DNA of 52,165 nt, taken from assembly GCA_017471025.1 (NCBI GenBank), contig JAFUWX010000035.1, positions 1 to 52,165 on the forward strand, written 5' to 3'. The stretch comes from Bacteroidales bacterium (GTDB lineage Bacteria > Bacteroidota > Bacteroidia > Bacteroidales > UBA932). Both the position numbers and the translations under genes were made by a program. Under the pieces are notes generated by a model. It saw nothing but the letters and a program-made list of their open reading frames with translations, did not search any database and was not told where the DNA came from. Positions within the stretch are counted from its first letter, which is position 1; the number at the start of each line of letters is the position of its first letter. This document shows positions 42,221 through 49,839 of the stretch, piece after piece.

Positions 42221-43308
42221 CAGAAATCGTCGTTATTCTCGTAAATCTTGGTCTCCCAGTCCCCGACCGAGGGGGCGAAGGTAATCTGGTGATAGACCGA
42301 ACTCAGGTCGAGGCCTATGTGGAACGTGTATTGCTTGCCATAGGCGAAGACATTGTCCGGCAACAGGCCGTATAGCATATACTTGGCGACCTGTTCTTTC
42401 AGCGGCTCATAATAGAAACCGTTGTGGGTGAAACCCTCGACGTCATAGATGACCTCGACACATTGCTTGCCGATTTCGATGTCGTCCGGGATGGAATAGT
42501 AGCGATGGCTGTCGCGCATGCGGTCTTCCAAGGTATTGTACCCGACGAATTTTTCGTTGTCCGAACCGACACCCACCTTGGCATCCCCTTCGAAGACCAC
42601 GATTTTACGGTAATATCCCTGCTTGTGCCACTGGCCGCGGTTCATCTTCAGGTCATTGAGGAAGACGCCGGCCTGCGCCACATTGGTCGCCGTCAGCTTG
42701 CGAAGGTGGATCAGCCCCTGCAGGGCGGCATCCGGGGTCGCATCGCAGATTTTGAACCCGATATCGTTGGTAATATGCTGGAATTCCAGGGGAATCATAT
42801 TGAGCTGGTCGATCGCGCGCTCCACCGTCTTGGACACCAGCGGACCGGCCTCGGTCTCGGCTGCGGTGAAGGGAATGGAATAGGAGCCGTACTCGTCCCC
42901 ATACGCGACATCATCTACATAGGGATAATAGGCGCTGAGGGTAATCGGGCTCGGCACCTCCCACAGGCCGTTGTCGAAATAGCCACTGTATCCCACCCCG
43001 TCGCTGGCCACGGAAGCGTTGTCGAGCAGCAGCGTACCGGAATTCATGTCGATACCGACTAGCCCGAAAGGGATGTCTTTGTCCATCGTGGCGATTTTGT
43101 CGTCAGATTCTACCGCCGCTTTGGTAATACTGGCATCATCATTGGAGAGCGTCTTACCGTCACGGGAAACCTTGACCTCGAAATCGATCTTCTGTCTGCG
43201 GGGCTCTTCCTTGCGCTGGGGCATGTCATCGCCCACCTTGGAACAGGCCAGGAGAGCCGCCCCGAAGGCTGCTGCCAGCAAATATCGTATGATCCGTTTG
43301 CTTGTCAT
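42220..43308 (-). CDS. Fimbrillin-like (Mfa-type) lipoprotein encoded divergently from the fimbrial operon
   Basis: This 362-residue lipoprotein has a lipobox ending at Cys22 (ALLACSKVGDD). It shares three features with the rightward fimbrillins: the C-S-K-V start of the mature protein, a T-K-A motif (residues 62-64) and a C-terminal ITFAPSVGDWE strand. The core has YYPYVDD and FQHITNDIGFKI stretches, typical of Mfa-like_1/fimbrillin domains. It may be a minor or tip subunit, or a fimbria-linked signal protein, since the two downstream genes are regulators. Its promoter is strong (43355-43386). It is co-translated with the membrane AraC gene. Confidence 0.82.
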   Translation of the reverse strand: MTSKRIIRYLLAAAFGAALLACSKVGDDMPQRKEEPRRQKIDFEVKVSRDGKTLSNDDASITKAAVESDDKIATMDKDIPFGLVGIDMNSGTLLLDNASVASDGVGYSGYFDNGLWEVPSPITLSAYYPYVDDVAYGDEYGSYSIPFTAAETEAGPLVSKTVERAIDQLNMIPLEFQHITNDIGFKICDATPDAALQGLIHLRKLTATNVAQAGVFLNDLKMNRGQWHKQGYYRKIVVFEGDAKVGVGSDNEKFVGYNTLEDRMRDSHRYYSIPDDIEIGKQCVEVIYDVEGFTHNGFYYEPLKEQVAKYMLYGLLPDNVFAYGKQYTFHIGLDLSSVYHQITFAPSVGDWETKIYENNDDF

Positions 43309-43354
43309 AATATAGGTATTTAGGGTGTTTGGCCGTAATACCGGACCTCGGGAG

Positions 43355-43386
43355 CAAAGGTATGCAAAAATTTTGAATTCAGCAAA
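43355..43386 (-). promoter_or_regulatory. Leftward fimbrillin/regulator promoter
   Basis: Minus strand: TTTG (43383-43386), 20 bp, TACCTTTG (43355-43362), a near-ideal Bacteroidetes promoter about 45 bases upstream of the ATG at 43308. Confidence 0.75.
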
Positions 43387-43464
43387 TAATTGTTAAAAAA
43401 TCTATAATTTTTTTTGATTCTTGAAAAATGGCTCTACACAGTACGAGGGGGCATACTTTCCATA

Positions 43465-43473
43465 GGGGGGGGG
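43465..43473 (+). repeat. G9 homopolymer in the divergent promoter region
   Basis: Nine consecutive G residues sit in otherwise AT-rich DNA, about 175 bp upstream of the rightward -7 box and about 100 bp upstream of the leftward one. Such tracts can change length by slippage. Confidence 0.7.
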
Positions 43474-43574
43474 TAAATTGACCTATTATTATTTATATAT
43501 AGCCACAAAAAGTATCACAATAAAACGATTTAGGTACAAAAAGTGAAATATTTTCCGAATTCATAATTTTTATC

Positions 43575-43618
43575 AAAAGAAATCATGAATTAAGAATAAT
43601 TTTAAAAAGAAATCATGA
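43575..43618 (+). repeat. 14-bp direct repeat, 30-bp period, upstream of the fimbrial promoter
   Basis: AAAAGAAATCATGA occurs at 43575-43588 and 43605-43618; each copy is preceded by ATAATTTT. The second copy ends 6 bases before the weak -33 element, the position expected of an activator site. Confidence 0.75.
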
Positions 43619-43624
43619 CAATTG

Positions 43625-43655
43625 TTAGAAGATAAAAATATTTGTCGTATCTTTG
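43625..43655 (+). promoter_or_regulatory. Rightward fimbrial operon promoter
   Basis: TATCTTTG (43648-43655) is a perfect -7 box. The -33 position, 19 bp upstream, reads TTAG (43625-43628), a weak match, consistent with a need for an activator. Transcription would start near 43662, about 50 bases before the first gene. Confidence 0.7.
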
Positions 43656-43711
43656 CAGCCGAAACGTGTAAAACGAATTTTTTGAACGCATAAGAAAAAA
43701 CCCTAGTTTCG

Positions 43712-45112
43712 ATGAATTGGTTCGCCCACATGAATGACCTGCTCTCCGCGAAAGCCTTCCGGCTCGTCGCGGTGCTGGCCATGCTGTTGCCGGGCGTTCT
43801 TTTTTCTTACGCGCACGCGCAGCAGACGCATAATCTGCGCGTTTACTATCCTTTCGACAACGCCACGCTGATGGCCGACTACATGGGCAACGCGGACACC
43901 TTCGCCGCCCTGGACAGCCTGGCCACCCGCGGTGCGCTCGATCAGGAGGATCAGATCGACGTCATTTCCTACTCTTCCCCGGAAGGCAACTGGAACTACA
44001 ACCTGGGCCTTTCCCGCCGCCGTGCCGAATCCCTCCGCAAGTACCTCGAGTGGAAATACCCCGCCATCAAGGGCCGGGTCACCATCCACCCGGACGCCGA
44101 GGCCTGGGACGACCTGCGGGAGGCCATCACGACGGACAGCCGCCTGAGCGACACGTCCCGGGAGCATATCCTGGAGATCATCGACTCCGACCGGGCGCCC
44201 GATGCCAAAGAGAGGATGCTGCAGGCCTTGCCTGAGTACAAACGGCTGTATGCCAAGTATTTCCGTCAGTTCCGCTACGCCAGCATCGTGCTGCATAGCG
44301 GCGTTTCCGCGCAAGAAACGGAGGCCGATACGACAGCCGTCCAGCCGGCGGATACGGTCCGTACCGTCGAGCCCCGCGACACAGTCATCGTCCTGCCGCC
44401 CGCCGATACGACGGCCGCTCCTGCCGATACGCTCGTCGCCCCGGCCGACACCACCGCCGCCCCGGTCGATACGGTCGTGACAGTCGTCCCTCCGGTCATC
44501 ATCCCCGCCCCGGTCGATACGGTCATTTCCCAGCCCGTCCGCAAGAACTACAAGACGATCGCGGCGCTGAAAACCAACCTGCTGTACGACGCCGTGACCG
44601 CCCTCAACTTCGAGGTGGAGGTGCCGATCGCCAACCGCTACTCCGTGATGGTGGAAGATGTTTTCCCGTGGTGGGAAACCGGCAACAAATATTGCTTCCA
44701 GATGTGGGAGATGGGCATCGAAGGCCGTGTCTGGCTGAAGCCCTGGGACGTCAACGGCACCGAAAAGCTCCGTGGCTGGTTCGGAGGCCTGTATGCGATG
44801 TCTTCCAAATACGACTTCCAGCTGGACCGCAAGATCAACTACCAGGGCGAATACTGGTCCGGGGGCCTTACGGCCGGCTATGCGATGCCGATCGGCCGCA
44901 AGAAGAAAGTCAACCTGGAATTCAGCCTGTCCGTGGGTTATCTCCAGTCCGATTACCGGCACTATCAGCCTTCGGGCGATTACGACAAGCTGATCCGGGA
45001 CAAGTACAACACCGGAAAGGTATCTTATTTCGGTCCTACGAAGGCGAAGATCAGCCTCGTGGTGCCGATCAACATACCGACCCGCAAAGACAAGGAGGTG
45101 CGTGATGAATAG
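43712..45112 (+). CDS. First gene of the fimbrial operon: OmpA-like domain plus DUF3575 barrel
   Basis: This 466-residue protein has a signal peptide (about 1-37, ending YAHAQ). An OmpA-like region follows (VISYSSPEGNWNYNLGLSRRRAESLRKYL, in parts around residues 85-113), then a Pro/Thr/Ala/Asp linker with repeated PADTTAAPxDT units (about 210-275) and a C-terminal DUF3575 barrel (LKTNLLYDAVTALNFEVEVP, VFPWWETGN). It is a paralogue of the protein at 15139-17073 and probably sits in the outer membrane. DUF3575 genes often precede type V pilus genes in Bacteroidales, so an assembly, anchoring or regulatory role is likely but unproved. Its 3' end overlaps the next gene by 8 bases. Confidence 0.85.
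   Translation: MNWFAHMNDLLSAKAFRLVAVLAMLLPGVLFSYAHAQQTHNLRVYYPFDNATLMADYMGNADTFAALDSLATRGALDQEDQIDVISYSSPEGNWNYNLGLSRRRAESLRKYLEWKYPAIKGRVTIHPDAEAWDDLREAITTDSRLSDTSREHILEIIDSDRAPDAKERMLQALPEYKRLYAKYFRQFRYASIVLHSGVSAQETEADTTAVQPADTVRTVEPRDTVIVLPPADTTAAPADTLVAPADTTAAPVDTVVTVVPPVIIPAPVDTVISQPVRKNYKTIAALKTNLLYDAVTALNFEVEVPIANRYSVMVEDVFPWWETGNKYCFQMWEMGIEGRVWLKPWDVNGTEKLRGWFGGLYAMSSKYDFQLDRKINYQGEYWSGGLTAGYAMPIGRKKKVNLEFSLSVGYLQSDYRHYQPSGDYDKLIRDKYNTGKVSYFGPTKAKISLVVPINIPTRKDKEVRDE
45092..45098 (+). promoter_or_regulatory. Strong Shine-Dalgarno for the second fimbrial gene
   Basis: AAGGAGG lies six bases before the ATG at 45105, inside the end of the previous gene. Such strong sites are rare in this phylum. 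It favours the ATG at 45105 over the GTG at 45102. Confidence 0.55.
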
Positions 45113-46148
45113 ACTGATGCGCATCATCCTCGCCGCTCTGGCCCTGACCGTAGCAGCCGCCTGCCACCGCCGTCCCCTCGTGGACCCGGAGGACGCCGTC
45201 CGCATCCGCGTCGAGGTCAACATCAAGGCTGTCTCGAACGTGACTACGGATATCTACAACGATAAGATTCCGATTCCTGACCTGAACACCGACATGATGC
45301 GCGTGATGGTCTATGACCCCACGTCGAAGAACCTGATGTCGCAGAGCTTCATTTCCAACAAGACCTACGACGAAGAGGGCAACCAGGTGCTCAGCGGTAC
45401 GATGAACATCAGCTTCGGTACCTACGACTTCCTGGTGTACAACTTCGATACGCCGACCACGCAGGTGAAGGAAGAAAGCAACGAGAACAAGGTCATCGCT
45501 TACACCAACGAAATCTCCAACGCCCTGAAGACCAAGTATTTGGGTACGAGGGCAGAAGAAGATTACGAAGACATCAGCATCAACTACGAGCCCGACCACC
45601 TGGTGGTGGCCCGGGAGCACGATTTCTTCGTGGCGCCCCACGACACCGTGATCGTCATCAATACGGAGGCCCGCACCATCGTGGACACCTACTACATCCA
45701 GATCCACGTGGAAGGCATGCAGTATGCCAACAGCGCGACCGCCATCATTTCGGGCCTTTCGCCGTCCAACAAATTCGGCCTGAACGAAAGGACCGTGGAC
45801 CCGTCCGCCGCCGTGTGCTTCGACATGCACATGAGCACGGACGAACACCTCCCCGGAGAGAACAAAGACGTCCTTTGCGCCGTCTTCAATACCTTCGGTA
45901 AGATTGAAGAAATATCCAGCGACCTGCACGTGACGTTCAATGTGATCGACACGGCCGGCAACCTGCAGCAGTACGACGCCAACCTCGACCATGTCTTCAA
46001 GACGGAAGACGCCATCGAGCGGCACTGGCTGCTGATCGAGGATACCTGGGTCATTGAAAACCCGACCCCGGGCCCGACACCGTCCAACGGCGGTTTCCAG
46101 CCCAAGGTCGATGATTGGGAAGAACAACAAGGTGAAATCAACCTATAG
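45105..46148 (+). CDS. DUF5119-like fimbrial-locus lipoprotein
   Basis: This 347-residue lipoprotein has lipobox Cys20 (ALTVAAAC). It resembles the DUF5119 family (from memory), found at fimbrillin loci in Bacteroidales: MMRVMVYDP, SGTMNISFGTYDFLVYNFD and DHLVVAREHDFFV are typical stretches. By position, right after the outer-membrane protein and before the fimbrillins, it may be the anchor or terminator subunit, like Mfa2/FimB in Porphyromonas; that is inference. Its last residues contain GGFQPKVDDWEE, the same F-x-P-x-V-x-D-W-E pattern that ends the fimbrillins. It ends one base before the next ATG. Confidence 0.8.
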   Translation: MNRLMRIILAALALTVAAACHRRPLVDPEDAVRIRVEVNIKAVSNVTTDIYNDKIPIPDLNTDMMRVMVYDPTSKNLMSQSFISNKTYDEEGNQVLSGTMNISFGTYDFLVYNFDTPTTQVKEESNENKVIAYTNEISNALKTKYLGTRAEEDYEDISINYEPDHLVVAREHDFFVAPHDTVIVINTEARTIVDTYYIQIHVEGMQYANSATAIISGLSPSNKFGLNERTVDPSAAVCFDMHMSTDEHLPGENKDVLCAVFNTFGKIEEISSDLHVTFNVIDTAGNLQQYDANLDHVFKTEDAIERHWLLIEDTWVIENPTPGPTPSNGGFQPKVDDWEEQQGEINL

Positions 46149-46149
46149 C

Positions 46150-47226
46150 ATGAAGTTTTGGTATCATATCGCGTTAGCAGCCCTCCTGGCGGTCCTCGGC
46201 GGATGCGCCAAGGTCGAGGTCGCGTCCGTCCCGACGGGACAGGTCGCGTTCTCGGTCGGCTCCTACCGTGCATCCACCAAGGCCTCTTCCTTAAGCAGCG
46301 ATGGAATCACGTCCTTCCAGTCCCGCGCGTTCCTGCATGCCACCGGCGTAGCCGAGACCCAGGAATTCTTCGGCGCGGCGGGCGAAACCATCACCTATAC
46401 CGCTCCCGAGTGGCTCCCGAGCCATCCGTACTACTGGCCGAAAGACGCCGGCAGTTATGTCAACTTCGTCAGCTGGCATGACCTGGGCGGCGCCCCGGAC
46501 AGCAGCCTGAGCGAGACCAGCCTGAGCTGGAGCGAACGGACCATCGCCGCGGACGACAACATCATGTTCGCCGACGAGGCCTGGCGGTTCAACAGCAACA
46601 AACAGGTATATACTTCCGTGAGCGGCGCCAGCGAAGGCGTGCCGACGCTCTTCCACCATGCCCTGGCCCGCGTCCGCTTCACCGCCATCGCCAAGCAGCT
46701 GGCCGCGACCGGTGTCAACTGGGAGGTCCAGGTCACCGGCCTGAGCCTGGAGGGCGCCTGCTCGACCGGCTCCCTGTCGCTGGTCAACGCAGACCCGATG
46801 ACGGAAGAGACGACGGTGCCGTGGACCCGTCCTGGCGGCGGAAGCCCGGCGTGGACGCCGAAGGCGAGCAGCCGCACGACGCTCTTCGACGAGACCGGCG
46901 TCTGGACCCTCCAGGACCGCAGCAACGGCGGCGAGCCCGTCGAAATCATCGCCGCGCAGTCCGTCCTGCCGCAGGCTGTGACCGACGATATCGTCCTGAG
47001 AATCGCGTATTCCATCAAGACCGCGTACTCTGCCTCGGAATACATCAAGGAGAACGCGTCTGCGACCGTGCAGCTGAACGAGTTCGTCAGCACGATCGAC
47101 ACCTGGGAAATGAACAAAATCATTACATACAACATTGTCATCGACCCGGATACGGACACCATCAAGTTCGATCCTGAAATGATTGACTGGGAGGAAGTCT
47201 CCGTCGGTGACCTGGTGATAGATTAA
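46150..47226 (+). CDS. Fimbrillin-family lipoprotein 1
   Basis: This 358-residue protein has lipobox Cys19 (LAVLGGC) and mature start C-A-K-V-E. The T-K-A motif is at residues 43-45, the core signature is EGVPTLFHHALARVRF and the C-terminus is WEMNKIITYNIVIDPD followed by KFDPEMIDWEE. These match the Mfa/FimA-like pilin fold of two beta-sandwich domains. Type V pilins are exported as lipoproteins, cleaved at the surface and polymerised by strand exchange. I chose the ATG at 46150, one base past the upstream stop codon; the frame to 46054 lies inside the previous gene. It is the first of the tandem pilin-like set. Confidence 0.88.
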   Translation: MKFWYHIALAALLAVLGGCAKVEVASVPTGQVAFSVGSYRASTKASSLSSDGITSFQSRAFLHATGVAETQEFFGAAGETITYTAPEWLPSHPYYWPKDAGSYVNFVSWHDLGGAPDSSLSETSLSWSERTIAADDNIMFADEAWRFNSNKQVYTSVSGASEGVPTLFHHALARVRFTAIAKQLAATGVNWEVQVTGLSLEGACSTGSLSLVNADPMTEETTVPWTRPGGGSPAWTPKASSRTTLFDETGVWTLQDRSNGGEPVEIIAAQSVLPQAVTDDIVLRIAYSIKTAYSASEYIKENASATVQLNEFVSTIDTWEMNKIITYNIVIDPDTDTIKFDPEMIDWEEVSVGDLVID

Positions 47227-47258
47227 TGAAACAATAACAAATAAAACAACTCAAAAAC

Positions 47259-48449
47259 ATGAAAAAGTTTATTTACGTCGCAGCTCTCGCACTCGTAGCC
47301 AGTGCAGCCTGCACCAAAGTCGAGACCGAAACCCAGCAGGTGAAGGTCACCTTCCAGGCCGCGAACTATGTCCCGCAGACCAAGGCCGGTGAAGTGTCCG
47401 TATTCAACGATTTCAAGGCCTTCAACAGCCGCGCTTTCCTGCACGCTGAGGGTGTGGACCTGGATGCCAGCGGTAATGTCACCAGCAGCTACCAGGAGTT
47501 CTTCGGAGCCTCTGGCGAAACCATCAGCCCCTACAATTCCGGCAATACCATCATCGCCAACCCGACTGCCAGCAGCACGGATGTCGCTTACTGGGCCCCC
47601 AGCCACGAATACTACTGGCCGAAAGGCAGCAAGAGCTTCGTGAACTTCGTCGGTTGGTATGGCACGAACGGCACGGACGCCATCACCCCTGCGGTGAGCT
47701 ACACCTATGAAGGATCGACCTGGACCGCCAAGATGGACTGGACGTTCTCCAACGCTACCGTGGGCGAAAGCGGAGCCAACTTCCTCTATGCCGACATGGC
47801 CTGGCGCTACAACGAGAACCCCGCCGCCCAGTATAAGCTGAACGGACTCGCTTCCGATTACAAGGGCGTTCCGATGCTCTTCCACCACGCGCTGGCCCAG
47901 ATTACGGTCAAAGCTTATGTCAAGAATGCCGACACCTATCCGACCATCAACTCCGGCGTGACCGACGGCGTTGCGACCTGGACTGTCAAGCTGACGGATG
48001 TCGCGCTGACCCCGGTCAACAAGGCCGGTACCCTCGCCCTGACCAATGCAGACCCCGGCAGCACCCAGACGAAGGCCTGGACCGGCACCTGGGCGGGTAC
48101 GGACACCGCGGGTGACCTGACCGTTTCCGGCGAAAAAGCCGTCACCGCCGTCGCCAAGACCGATGCCAACGACATCCTCGCCGCTACCGGCGTAGTGCCG
48201 CAGACCATCGGTGCTGACGTCGTGCTGAACTTCAACCTCGACATCACGACGGCCTATTCCGGCAGTACTTCCCACCACGAAATCCTCCCCATCAGCGTCA
48301 AGCTCAATGACATGGGCACGACGGCCTGGGAGATGAACAAGAAGTACACCTACTATCTCCAGATCAATCCTTCGCAGCGGACCGTCCGCTTCGACCCGGC
48401 CGTGGAGAAAGACTGGGAAGTGGTTGAGACCACCGAGAAGACCATCTAA
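47259..48449 (+). CDS. Fimbrillin-family lipoprotein 2
   Basis: This 396-residue protein has signal MKKFIYVAALALVASAAC (Cys18), mature start C-T-K-V-E-T-E and NYVPQTKAGE (T-K-A at 41-43). The core motif is KGVPMLFHHALAQITV and the C-terminus is WEMNKKYTYYLQINP followed by RFDPAVEKDWE. It is closest in motif order to fimbrillin 1: both have FNSRAFLHAxGV/FQSRAFLHATGV and QEFFGAxGETI. The two therefore form a subgroup distinct from the three downstream copies. It follows a 32-base gap without a hairpin. Confidence 0.9.
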   Translation: MKKFIYVAALALVASAACTKVETETQQVKVTFQAANYVPQTKAGEVSVFNDFKAFNSRAFLHAEGVDLDASGNVTSSYQEFFGASGETISPYNSGNTIIANPTASSTDVAYWAPSHEYYWPKGSKSFVNFVGWYGTNGTDAITPAVSYTYEGSTWTAKMDWTFSNATVGESGANFLYADMAWRYNENPAAQYKLNGLASDYKGVPMLFHHALAQITVKAYVKNADTYPTINSGVTDGVATWTVKLTDVALTPVNKAGTLALTNADPGSTQTKAWTGTWAGTDTAGDLTVSGEKAVTAVAKTDANDILAATGVVPQTIGADVVLNFNLDITTAYSGSTSHHEILPISVKLNDMGTTAWEMNKKYTYYLQINPSQRTVRFDPAVEKDWEVVETTEKTI

Positions 48450-48460
48450 AGAACCTTCAG

Positions 48461-48494
48461 GCTCGGGGCGGCTGGCCCTGCCCCGGGTCACCAA
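48461..48494 (+). repeat. Intercistronic hairpin element, copy 1
   Basis: An 11-pair stem (48461-48471 with 48478-48488, including three G-U pairs) closes the six-base loop CTGGCC. CACCAA follows directly (48489-48494). It begins 12 bases after the stop codon and ends 38 bases before the next ATG. No T-run follows, so it is not an intrinsic terminator. Confidence 0.75.
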
Positions 48495-48532
48495 AGCATG
48501 GAATATTAACAATTGAAAACATAATGCGCATT

Positions 48533-49768
48533 ATGAAAAAGTACTTTATCCTCGCAGTCGCCGCGCTGGCAGCCAGCGTAGCCTGCTCCAAGGTCGAAAC
48601 GGAGTTCAACCCCACCGACCCTGGCAACAAGATCGCCTTCGAAGTGGCCAACTACGCCACCCAGACCAAGGCGAATGTCGCCCTTACCAACGCTGAGGAC
48701 GGCATCTACCAGTTCCACACCGTGGCCAACCAGTTCCCTGCCATCGGCAGTCCGGTTCAGTTCATGGATGTGGATATCCTCCCCTGGAACGGTACCACCC
48801 AGGTAACGTCTGCGAACATCAGTTCCAACAACATTACCGCCTGGGCTCCGGCCGATGATTATTTCTGGCCCAAGACCGGATACATCAACTTCTACTCCTA
48901 CGCCGGTACCGCTGCTCCGACCGTGGACAACAGCGCCGCCGACAAGAAGACCGTGAAGTTTGCCTACAACAATGTCACGATCGACGCGAACGCCAACATC
49001 CTTGTCGCTGACGCCGCCCTGCACTACGCCCGTGCCAATTCCGCCACGGAGACCTACCCGGTCGATAACAGCGAGACCTCCGGTCACATCACCAAGGGTG
49101 TCCCGACCCTCTTCCACCACCAGCTGGCCAAGATCATCGTCGATGTAGAGGCCCGCACCACGGATGCCAAGAAGAGCGCCAACACCATCTGGAAAGTCCA
49201 GGTCCTCAAGGCTTATGACGCAACCAACGTGTCCACCATCTCCCCCATCAACAAAGGCTCCCTGGCCCTGACCAGTGCCGACGCCTCCACCACTGCGGAG
49301 ACCGTAGCTTGGACGAAGGACAACGAAAACGCGACCAACATCAGCGGTTGGGTTCCGGGCACGGACAAGGAGACCATCGAGCTGAATGACTCCGAGGTCC
49401 TGACCATTGACGTCAACCAGACCAGCAGCGGCGCCCCGAATGAAATCCTCGCGGCCCGTTCGGTCATGCCTCAGCTGACAAGCGGCGTGGACTTCAAGCT
49501 CACCTATAAGGTACAGGCCCTGCATGGCTCGACCGTGTTCATGGAGGAAATCCGCACCGTGGGTATCGACGCCGCCGCCGTCATCGGCGACCTCGCCAAC
49601 ACCGTCACCTCCTGGAAGGCCAACCAGAAGATCACCTACCACATCATCATCGACCCGGTCTCCGAGAAGGTCACCTTCGACCCGGCCGTCGAGGAGTATG
49701 ATGCGATTGACGCTGACGGAACCGTCGATGAGATCAACATCAACGAGAACGGTATCGTGACCCCGTAA
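48533..49768 (+). CDS. Fimbrillin-family lipoprotein 3
   Basis: This 411-residue protein has signal MKKYFILAVAALAASVAC (Cys18), mature start C-S-K-V-E-T-E and NYATQTKANV (T-K-A at 45-47). The core motif is KGVPTLFHHQLAKIIV and the C-terminus is WKANQKITYHIIIDP followed by TFDPAVEEYD, then a short Asp/Asn-rich extension. I prefer the ATG at 48533, which matches the paralogues; an ATG at 48524 would add M-R-I. The hairpin element precedes it and another follows it. It lacks the FLHAxGV motif of copies 1-2 but shares YFWPKTG with copies 4-5. Confidence 0.9.
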   Translation: MKKYFILAVAALAASVACSKVETEFNPTDPGNKIAFEVANYATQTKANVALTNAEDGIYQFHTVANQFPAIGSPVQFMDVDILPWNGTTQVTSANISSNNITAWAPADDYFWPKTGYINFYSYAGTAAPTVDNSAADKKTVKFAYNNVTIDANANILVADAALHYARANSATETYPVDNSETSGHITKGVPTLFHHQLAKIIVDVEARTTDAKKSANTIWKVQVLKAYDATNVSTISPINKGSLALTSADASTTAETVAWTKDNENATNISGWVPGTDKETIELNDSEVLTIDVNQTSSGAPNEILAARSVMPQLTSGVDFKLTYKVQALHGSTVFMEEIRTVGIDAAAVIGDLANTVTSWKANQKITYHIIIDPVSEKVTFDPAVEEYDAIDADGTVDEININENGIVTP

Positions 49769-49779
49769 CCTCTCTTTCA

Positions 49780-49813
49780 CCCGTGGGCGGCTGACCCCGC
49801 CCCCGGGCGCCAA
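49780..49813 (+). repeat. Intercistronic hairpin element, copy 2
   Basis: An 11-position stem (49780-49790 with 49797-49807, one T-C mismatch) closes the loop CTGACC, with CGCCAA ending at 49813. It begins 12 bases after the stop codon, exactly as copy 1 does. The match is in structure and loop rather than only in stem sequence. Confidence 0.75.
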
Positions 49814-49839
49814 TACATTATTTTAAACACATGCGTTAT

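Larger units (their letters stand above)
43309..43711. other. Divergent fimbrial promoter region, AT-rich, no gene
   Basis: This 403-base gap separates the leftward fimbrillin/regulator operon from the rightward fimbrial operon. It contains a promoter on each strand, a G9 homopolymer (43465-43473), ACAAAAAGT twice (43505-43513, 43536-43544) and AAAAGAAATCATGA twice (43575-43588, 43605-43618). AT content is far above that of the surrounding genes. I found no inverted-repeat pair framing either promoter that would suggest DNA inversion. Confidence 0.8.

Noticed and set aside
43309-43711. Invertible promoter segment
   Set aside because: I found direct repeats but no pair of inverted repeats framing either promoter, and no recombinase gene nearby.
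43703-45226. 507-codon minus-strand frame opposite the first fimbrial gene
   Set aside because: The plus strand encodes a signal peptide, OmpA-like motif and DUF3575 barrel; the minus frame is a low-complexity mirror.
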